Origin: Clostridia bacterium
GTDB lineage: Bacteria > Bacillota_A > Clostridia > Christensenellales > Aristaeellaceae
DNA length: 18,654 bases
Assembly: GCA_017432405.1 (NCBI GenBank)
Contig: JAFRJF010000082.1
Location: 1-18,654, forward strand
Direction: 5' to 3'
Shown here: one piece after another, positions 14,401-18,654 of the stretch
How the letters are laid out: every line of letters starts with the position of its first letter
How positions within the stretch are numbered: position 1 is the stretch's first letter
Position numbers and translations under genes: made by a program
Notes under the pieces: generated by a model
What the model was told of the DNA's origin: nothing
Databases searched by the model: none
Seen by the model: the letters and a program-made list of their open reading frames with translations, nothing else

Positions 14401-15014
14401 TGATGAACGAAGGCGGAAAGCGCGTGTTTCTCGCCGCCCTGGCGCTGATCTTCGGCTTGCTGCTGTACATGTGCGTCGACGGACGGGATATCATACGCTG
14501 GACTGCCGATGTGGCCTATTCCAGGGGAAATGAGGAACTGTATATCCAGCGCCTGGGGGACGGGGCGATCTACATCGGCGGGGAGGGCAAGCTGTACGGG
14601 CCGGACATGCGCGCCCTCGTGGAAGGCGAGAGCATGACGGTCGAGTCGGTGACGGACGTCATCATCGGCAATGGCATCACGGAGATCGGCTATGATGTCA
14701 TCTGCGGATACCCGATCCTGCGCACCGTCCGCCTCGGCGACGGCGTGGCCGTCCTCGGCAACGGGTCGATCTGCGATTGCCCGGAGCTGCAGTTCGTCTT
14801 CATACCTGCCGGCGTCCAGAGGATCAGCCGGGATTTCCTGTACGACTGCAATCGCTGCATCGTCGTTACGGACGGGCCCGCCGACGGCCTGCCAAAGCTG
14901 CGAAACACGCGCAAGGCCAATATCATCGGAAATGTGGATTCCCTTGCGGCCATGCAGGGCGCCTGGACGAACGGCACGGAGCTGCCGGAGATCCTGGAGC
15001 GGTGGTGGCCGTGA
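14400..15014 (+). CDS. Small membrane-anchored BspA-like leucine-rich repeat protein, copy 2
   Basis: This 204-residue paralogue of the protein at 11387-12001 has the same design. An N-terminal anchor (about residues 8-23) is followed by a segment with LYIQRLGDGAIYIGGEGKLY. BspA/LRR_5 repeats come next (VTDVIIGNGITEIGYDVI, LRTVRLGDGVAVLGNGSI, LQFVFIPAGVQRISRDFLYDC), and the tail is ELPEILERWWP. The start is ATG 14400, which overlaps the DUF4956 stop by one base and follows AGGAGGGG at 14381-14388. A second ATG at 14403 is the alternative. The equal length of the two copies favours 14400. It probably works with CotH copy 2 and DUF4956 at the membrane. The molecular role is unknown. Confidence 0.72.
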   Translation: MMNEGGKRVFLAALALIFGLLLYMCVDGRDIIRWTADVAYSRGNEELYIQRLGDGAIYIGGEGKLYGPDMRALVEGESMTVESVTDVIIGNGITEIGYDVICGYPILRTVRLGDGVAVLGNGSICDCPELQFVFIPAGVQRISRDFLYDCNRCIVVTDGPADGLPKLRNTRKANIIGNVDSLAAMQGAWTNGTELPEILERWWP

Positions 15015-15042
15015 TAAAAACCAACGAGAGAGGACTGCCATC

Positions 15043-15666
15043 ATGCCGAATGTTGAAAACCACAAGGAGCTCGTGCCCTTTGAGCACTATACCGGCCTGT
15101 TTGAACAGCTGGACCCCGTCGAGGCGGCGGAGCGCTGCGGGGTGAGATACGATCCCGACGCCAGGGTGTTCACGCTGCGCCTTCTGTACGTGGATTACCG
15201 GATCACCTGGCCGAAGTTCTCCATAAGCAGCGCCGCGGCGGACGGCTTCGCGCTTTACAACCTGCCTGCGCAGATGCTGATGATCCGCTACCTGCTGGAA
15301 GGCCGGCGGTCGGTGGGGACGGGCGAATTTCTGCCATACCGGGAGATGCCCTGGGGGGAGGTCTACCTGAAGCCCTTCACCGGGCGCTGCCTGAACCGGG
15401 CGGCCTTCACCTTTGGCACGCGCCTGGACGCCTTCAGGGCCGCCGCGGCCCAGCTGCCGGCAATTCCCCTGGACAAGGGGGACGCGTCCTACCAGCTGGA
15501 GATCATGCCCGGATACGACGTGCGGCTGATCGTCTGGGAGGGGGACGATGAATTCCCGCCCAACAGCCAGATACTGTTTTCGGATAATTTTCCCAAGGCC
15601 TTCTCCGCAGAGGACCGGACGGTGGTGGGGGATATACTCATTTCCGACCTGAAGCGGCGGATGTGA
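15043..15666 (+). CDS. DUF3786 domain-containing protein
   Basis: This 207-residue soluble protein resembles the DUF3786 family of anaerobic bacteria and archaea. The best recognised part is the C-terminal block with LIVWEGDDEFPPNSQILFSDNF. Earlier blocks are LYNLPAQMLMIRYLL, GEFLPYREMPWGEVYLKPF and a GDASYQLEIMPGYDV stretch. Its biochemical function is not known to me; some relatives sit near corrinoid or one-carbon genes. ATG 15043 has AGAGGA at 15029-15034, 8 bases upstream, and lies 28 bases after the repeat-protein stop. It is the last gene before the terminator at 15668, so it appears to be transcribed with the polymer operon. No obvious link to that function can be seen. The family call is from memory of the conserved block. 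Confidence 0.7.
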   Translation: MPNVENHKELVPFEHYTGLFEQLDPVEAAERCGVRYDPDARVFTLRLLYVDYRITWPKFSISSAAADGFALYNLPAQMLMIRYLLEGRRSVGTGEFLPYREMPWGEVYLKPFTGRCLNRAAFTFGTRLDAFRAAAAQLPAIPLDKGDASYQLEIMPGYDVRLIVWEGDDEFPPNSQILFSDNFPKAFSAEDRTVVGDILISDLKRRM

Positions 15667-15667
15667 T

Positions 15668-15700
15668 CGAAAAGGCGACAGTTTTGTCGCCTTTTCGTTT
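15668..15700 (+). terminator. Intrinsic terminator of the thirteen-gene operon
   Basis: CGAAAAGGCGACA at 15668-15680 pairs perfectly over 13 bp with TGTCGCCTTTTCG at 15685-15697, closed by a four-base loop and followed by TTT. It starts two bases after the DUF3786 stop. The T tract is partly inside the stem, so it may work in both directions. Its last bases touch the -35 box of the next promoter. Confidence 0.88.
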
Positions 15701-15727
15701 GACAATTTATGAAGAATCATTTATAAT
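15699..15727 (+). promoter_or_regulatory. Consensus sigma-A promoter of the LysR gene
   Basis: TTGACA at 15699-15704 and TATAAT at 15722-15727 are both perfect and exactly 17 bases apart. Transcription should start near 15734, about 29 bases before the ATG at 15763. A promoter this strong for a regulator suggests it is held down by a repressor or by the LysR protein itself. Confidence 0.9.
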
Positions 15728-15741
15728 GAAGTGTATTCATT
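15725..15741 (+). promoter_or_regulatory. Candidate autoregulatory operator
   Basis: AATGAA at 15725-15730 and TTCATT at 15736-15741 form a perfect inverted repeat with a 5-base centre, overlapping the -10 box and the expected start site. A related ATGA-N4-TCAT element lies at 15709-15720 between the promoter boxes, so ATGAAG recurs with a 17-base shift. LysR proteins commonly bind such interrupted palindromes at their own promoters. This is untested. Confidence 0.45.
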
Positions 15742-15762
15742 GATAGGTTGGAGAACAGCGCA

Positions 15763-16677
15763 ATGGACTTTAAACAGCTTGAATCCTTTGTGGCCGCCGT
15801 GGACGAGGGCAGCTTTTCCAATGCCGCCGAGCGCCTGCAGCTTTCCCAGTCGATGGTGACGGTGCACATTCGCAACCTGGAATCGGAGCTGGGCACACGG
15901 CTTTTGAACCGAACCACCCGCAGCATGGAGCTGAGCCCCGCAGGGCGGACCTTCTACGGCTATGCCCGGCAGATGCTGAAGCTGAACCGCGACAGCATAT
16001 TTGCGCTCAGCCGGGCAAACCAGGATGTCAGGACCATCAACATCATCGCCACGCCCTACATCGTGCGCTACTATCTGACGGATCGCGTCATACAGTTCAA
16101 CCGGCGCTTTCCCGATGTCAGCTTCAATTTCATCACCTGCGCCCATTCCGAGATTTTGAATCGCCTGCAAACGGAATCGGCGGAGTTTGCCTTCTGCACG
16201 ATGAAGCTGATGAATTCCGATTACGCGGTGAAGCATTGCGACATGGCGAACCTGGTGGTCATCACGCCGAACCTGCCCCGGTTCAGGCAGTTGGGCAGCG
16301 GCATCTTTCCCTATGCCCTGTTCGGCGAGGAGCGGCTGATCACCCGCAGCAGCACCTCCACCCTCCAGCAGGAGTTTTTGCGCTGGTCGAAGCTGAACAT
16401 CCCCGATGTCAAGCTGAACGTGGTGGCCGGGGTGGACGATACCGAGACCATCATGCGCCTGGTCGCCGCCGGCGTGGGCATTTCGGTGATCTCGGAGGTG
16501 GCCGTGCGCGAGGCTGTGGCCGAGGGCAGGCTGCTCTCCTTTCCCATCGAGGGAACGATGCCCTATCACCTGTACTTTGTCCACAAGAAGCGGTACCTCA
16601 CGCCGGAGCAGGCGGCCTTCAGGGATTTTGTACTGGAGACCATACCGGCAAGCGGCGGCGAGGAACCGGGGGAATAG
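15763..16677 (+). CDS. LysR-type transcriptional regulator
   Basis: This 304-residue protein has the standard LysR layout. The winged helix-turn-helix spans residues 1-60 (MDFKQLESFVAAVDEGSFSN, AAERLQLSQSMVTVHIRNLE, SELGTRLLNRTTRSMELSPAG). A linker helix and an effector-binding domain from about 90 to 295 follow (INIIATPYIVRYYLTDRVIQF, VVAGVDDTETIMRLVAAGVGISVISEVAV). ATG 15763 is preferred over TTG 15748 because GGAG at 15750-15753 lies 9 bases upstream and MDFKQLESF is the usual LysR start. It has its own promoter and lies downstream of the polymer operon, codirectional. Its target is unknown; candidates are itself and nearby operons. The ligand cannot be inferred. Confidence 0.93.
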   Translation: MDFKQLESFVAAVDEGSFSNAAERLQLSQSMVTVHIRNLESELGTRLLNRTTRSMELSPAGRTFYGYARQMLKLNRDSIFALSRANQDVRTINIIATPYIVRYYLTDRVIQFNRRFPDVSFNFITCAHSEILNRLQTESAEFAFCTMKLMNSDYAVKHCDMANLVVITPNLPRFRQLGSGIFPYALFGEERLITRSSTSTLQQEFLRWSKLNIPDVKLNVVAGVDDTETIMRLVAAGVGISVISEVAVREAVAEGRLLSFPIEGTMPYHLYFVHKKRYLTPEQAAFRDFVLETIPASGGEEPGE

Positions 16678-16686
16678 GAAATACAA

Positions 16687-16721
16687 CATCGAGGCTGTGC
16701 CGGAGTGGCACAGCCTCGATG
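16687..16721. terminator. Bidirectional hairpin between convergent genes
   Basis: CATCGAGGCTGTGCC at 16687-16701 pairs perfectly over 15 bp with GGCACAGCCTCGATG at 16707-16721 around a 5-base loop. It lies between the LysR stop (16677) and the end of the minus-strand gene (16735). There is no long T tract on either side; the minus strand continues TTGTATTTCC. It may terminate both genes or protect their 3' ends. Confidence 0.7.
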
Positions 16722-16734
16722 CATCACAGGGGGA

Positions 16735-17691
16735 TCATTCCTCTTGCTTCTCCACGGTCTCGATTTCCGCGCAGGCCTTCAGACGCTCCAGCGCCTTGTC
16801 CGCCAGCACGTTCTGCACGATGGCCCGCTGGGCGGTCTCGTCCAGGCGGGCGGAAAGCTGCTCGGGGGTCAGGTTGTTCTGCCGGCACAGCCTCTGGATC
16901 TCCTCGGCCACGTCGTCCTCGCCGGCCTCGATGCCCTCCGCGTCGATGATCTCCAGCAGGATCTGCTGGCGGGTCACCCGCTTCCTGGCGTCCGGCAGGC
17001 GATCCGCCCTCAGCTGGTCCTCGGTCCTGTCGGTAAAGCGGCAGTAGGCTTCCAGCGTCAGGCCCTGGCGGGAGAGCTGGGCGCGAAGCGACTGCATCTC
17101 CGCCTCCAGCGCGGCTTCGACCTGGGCTTCGTCGACTTCGCCGTCGTACTTTGCCACCAGCGCGTCCAGCAGCCGCAGCTTCAGGTCCGCGTCGGCCTGC
17201 CGGTCGGCATAGGCCTGCATGCCCTGCCGGAGCGCCTCCCGCAGCTCGTCAAAGCTGTTGAAGCCGCTCACCTCCCGGGCAAAGGTGTCGTCGGGGGCGT
17301 ATTTTTCCCGCTGGCGTATTTCCCTGACGGTGCACTTGAACACGGCCGCCTTGCCGGCCAGCGCCTCGGAATGGTAGGGGGTGGGGAAGGTGACGCGCAC
17401 GTCCACCACGTCGCCGGGGCGCGTTCCCACGAGCTGCTCCTCGAAGCCCGGGATGAAAGTGCCGCTGCCCAGCACCAGGGACTGGTTTTGCGCGGTGCCG
17501 CCCTCGAACTGCACGCCATCGCAGAAGCCCGCGTAGTCCAGCACCAGCTCGTCACCGGGCTCGCTGGCCCGCCCGGTGACGGGTATGATCTTGGCGTGCT
17601 GCTCCAGCAGCGCGTCCACCTGCCGGTCGACCCGCGCCTCCGAGACGATCAGGCGCTCGCAGGTGCCCTTTAAACCCTTGTAATTCAGCAT
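16735..17691 (-). CDS. Trigger-factor-like peptidyl-prolyl isomerase/chaperone lacking the ribosome-binding domain
   Basis: This 318-residue protein matches the middle and C-terminal parts of trigger factor. The FKBP-type isomerase domain lies at about residues 40-125 (GDELVLDYAGFCDGVQFEGG, LGSGTFIPGFEEQLVG, GDVVDVRVTFPTPYHSEALAGKAAVFKCTVREI). The helical substrate-cradle domain occupies about 130-310. Canonical trigger factor is about 430 residues and begins with a ribosome-docking domain carrying a GFRxGKxP motif, which is absent here. The start MLNYKGLKG corresponds to the linker before the isomerase domain. No upstream coding remnant was noticed on this strand, so it looks like a natural short form, not a frameshifted gene. 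It should act as a soluble chaperone/isomerase off the ribosome. CTCCC at 17703-17707 (GGGAG on the coding strand) is the ribosome site, 11 bases from the start. Confidence 0.88.
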   Translation of the reverse strand: MLNYKGLKGTCERLIVSEARVDRQVDALLEQHAKIIPVTGRASEPGDELVLDYAGFCDGVQFEGGTAQNQSLVLGSGTFIPGFEEQLVGTRPGDVVDVRVTFPTPYHSEALAGKAAVFKCTVREIRQREKYAPDDTFAREVSGFNSFDELREALRQGMQAYADRQADADLKLRLLDALVAKYDGEVDEAQVEAALEAEMQSLRAQLSRQGLTLEAYCRFTDRTEDQLRADRLPDARKRVTRQQILLEIIDAEGIEAGEDDVAEEIQRLCRQNNLTPEQLSARLDETAQRAIVQNVLADKALERLKACAEIETVEKQEE

Positions 17692-17726
17692 GATTTAAGA
17701 CACTCCCAATTCAAATGATATAAACC

Positions 17727-17755
17727 AATGTACCACATCCCGTCGCCGCTGTCAA
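17727..17755 (-). promoter_or_regulatory. Possible promoter of the trigger-factor-like gene
   Basis: On the minus strand TTGACA (17755-17750) and TACATT (17732-17727) are separated by 17 bases. The -35 is perfect and the -10 is 4 of 6. The start site would be near 17720, about 30 bases before the coding start. An alternative TATA-like stretch lies slightly downstream. Confidence 0.5.
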
Positions 17756-17813
17756 TCGTCGTCCATTTTCCGTCAAAATCGGCCTGTTTCCGTAATAATT
17801 AAACTGCTATTTA

Positions 17814-17842
17814 TTGACCGCTTTGAATAATCGTGGTATACT
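17814..17842 (+). promoter_or_regulatory. Promoter of the formate-tetrahydrofolate ligase gene
   Basis: TTGACC at 17814-17819 and TATACT at 17837-17842 are 17 bases apart, each 5 of 6 to consensus. Transcription should begin near 17849, leaving about 100 bases of leader before the ATG at 17950. It is divergent from the trigger-factor-like gene. Confidence 0.8.
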
Positions 17843-17845
17843 AAT

Positions 17846-17912
17846 GGGTGGTGACAGGTGAGCGTCCCGCGCCCTGACAGGATAGAGGCAGGCGCAGGAC
17901 AAGCAACCGCCC
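17846..17912 (+). ncRNA. Structured 5' leader of fhs, candidate riboswitch
   Basis: GGGTGGT at 17846-17852 can pair with ACCGCCC at 17906-17912 (7 bp, one G-U). Inside, GTCC 17864-17867 pairs with GGAC 17897-17900 and GCGCC 17869-17873 with GGCGC 17891-17895. This leaves a large asymmetric internal loop (GACAGGTGAGC opposite AAGCA). The order outer helix, asymmetric loop with GTGAC and AAGC, inner hairpin is reminiscent of ZTP (pfl) riboswitches, which are known upstream of fhs genes. The typical downstream CCGCCTGGGC hairpin is not clearly present. Structure is seen in the sequence; the class and any ligand are uncertain. Confidence 0.42.
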
Positions 17913-17949
17913 TATTGTGAGTGCAATCAATAAAGGAGGATACCTGACC

Positions 17950-18654
17950 ATGCTTGATCCCACGATCTTCGAGAAAACCGACATGCTTGATCCTACCGTC
18001 TACAAAGACTGGCAGATTGCTGAGAATGCCGAGAAGAAGCTGCCCCCGGTGGATTATTTCCGGGAGAAGCTCGGCCTGCTGCCCGAGGAGATCATTCCCT
18101 ACGGCAAGACCCCGAAGCTTGACTTCATCAAGATCATGAACCGCCTGAAGGACAAGCCCGACGGCAAGTTCATCGAGGTCACCGCCATCACACCCACCCC
18201 CCTGGGCGAGGGTAAATCCACCGTCTCCCTGGGCCTGATCGAGGGCCTCGCGAAGATCGGCAAGAACGTCGGCGGCGCTCTGCGCCAGCCCTCCGGCGGC
18301 CCCACCCTGAACGTCAAGGGCACTGCGGCCGGCGGCGGCAACGCCCTGCTGATGCCCATGACCGAGTTCTCACTGGGCCTGACCGGCGACATCAACGACA
18401 TCATGAACGCCCACAACCTGGCCATGGTGGCGCTGAACGCCCGCATGCAGCACGAGCGCAACTACACCGACGAGGAGATGGCCAAGCACAACATGGGCCG
18501 TCGCCTGGACATCGACCCCAAGCGCGTCGAGATGGGCTGGGTGTTGGACTTCTGTGCCCAGGGCCTGCGCAACATCATCATGGGCGTGGGTGGCAACAAG
18601 GACGGCTACCTGATGGAGAGCAAGTTCGACATCGCCGTGGGCTCTGAGCTGATG
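17950..18654 (+). CDS. fhs: Formate-tetrahydrofolate ligase, N-terminal part (runs off the window)
   Basis: The first 235 residues of formate-tetrahydrofolate ligase are present, the ATP-dependent enzyme that makes 10-formyl-tetrahydrofolate from formate in the cytoplasm. It supplies purine synthesis and the methyl branch of acetogenesis. The ATP-binding loop [11 protein letters not shown] is at residues 81-91. It is followed by [30 protein letters not shown], written here as the block near residues 101-130, and by [15 protein letters not shown] and [14 protein letters not shown]. The RQPSGGPT loop differs from the REPSLGP form common in acetogens and recalls the LRQPS.GPT and RLDIDP segments of eukaryotic C1-THF synthases. 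ATG 17950 has AGGAGG at 17934-17939. The first 11 residues look like an extra copy of the next few (MLDPT at 1 and 12), so ATG 17983 is a possible alternative start. Several hundred residues are missing at the right edge. Confidence 0.93.
   Translation, partial: MLDPTIFEKTDMLDPTVYKDWQIAENAEKKLPPVDYFREKLGLLPEEIIPYGKTPKLDFIKIMNRLKDKPDGKFIEVTAITPTPLGEGKSTVSLGLIEGLAKIGKNVGGALRQPSGGPTLNVKGTAAGGGNALLMPMTEFSLGLTGDINDIMNAHNLAMVALNARMQHERNYTDEEMAKHNMGRRLDIDPKRVEMGWVLDFCAQGLRNIIMGVGGNKDGYLMESKFDIAVGSELM

Noticed and set aside
16705..17673. Plus-strand frame of 322 codons opposite the trigger-factor-like gene
   Set aside because: It is a complement of the trigger-factor frame with Leu/Gln/His-rich filler composition, and it begins inside the terminator hairpin.
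1..18654. CRISPR arrays, insertion sequences, tRNA or rRNA genes
   Set aside because: No regularly spaced repeats, transposase-like products, inverted-repeat-bounded elements or tRNA-like cloverleaf sequences were recognised on reading through the window.

Overview
The window looks like chromosomal DNA of a GC-rich Gram-positive anaerobe, most likely an uncultured or poorly studied member of the Clostridia. The reasons are near-consensus sigma-A-type promoters, strong GGAGG ribosome sites, TTG/GTG starts, a teichoic-acid-like surface polymer locus, a DUF3786 gene, and formate-tetrahydrofolate ligase (an enzyme typical of acetogenic or one-carbon-metabolising anaerobes). The placement is an inference from gene content; no rRNA or other marker gene is present.

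Positions 1-311 are AT-rich and hold no gene, only a possible terminator hairpin and a possible promoter. Positions 312-15666 are thirteen tightly packed genes on the plus strand. Gaps are at most about 120 bases, most are under 60, and three junctions overlap. The run ends in a perfect 13-bp stem terminator at 15668-15700, so it reads as one operon. The first block (312-6007) is Dlt-like in logic but not in detail: an adenylate-forming ligase that is not DltA-like, a hexapeptide acetyltransferase, a carrier protein, an MBOAT membrane acyltransferase, and a membrane-anchored SGNH protein with an ILEI/FAM3-like tail. It probably loads an acyl group on the carrier and passes it across the membrane to a surface polymer. 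Next is a 950-residue LtaS-type phosphoglycerol transferase (6063-8915) with an extra N-terminal multi-spanning domain. This enzyme probably builds or decorates that polymer.

The second block (8950-15014) is two parallel three-gene cassettes. They are CotH kinase / VTC polyphosphate-polymerase-like protein / small BspA-type repeat protein, then CotH kinase / DUF4956 membrane protein / small BspA-type repeat protein. The CotH copies are both 563 residues and the repeat proteins both 204, so the cassette appears to have been duplicated with a different middle gene. A DUF3786 gene closes the operon. My reading, which is inference, is that the locus assembles, acylates and phosphorylates a surface polymer, possibly with a polyphosphate-type step. 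No single described system that I can name contains this combination.

Downstream, a LysR-type regulator (15763-16677) has its own fully consensus promoter placed directly against the operon terminator. It converges on a minus-strand trigger-factor-like protein (16735-17691) that lacks the ribosome-binding domain, and a 15-bp hairpin lies between them. The window ends inside the formate-tetrahydrofolate ligase gene (from 17950), which has a strong promoter and a roughly 100-base structured leader that could be a riboswitch.
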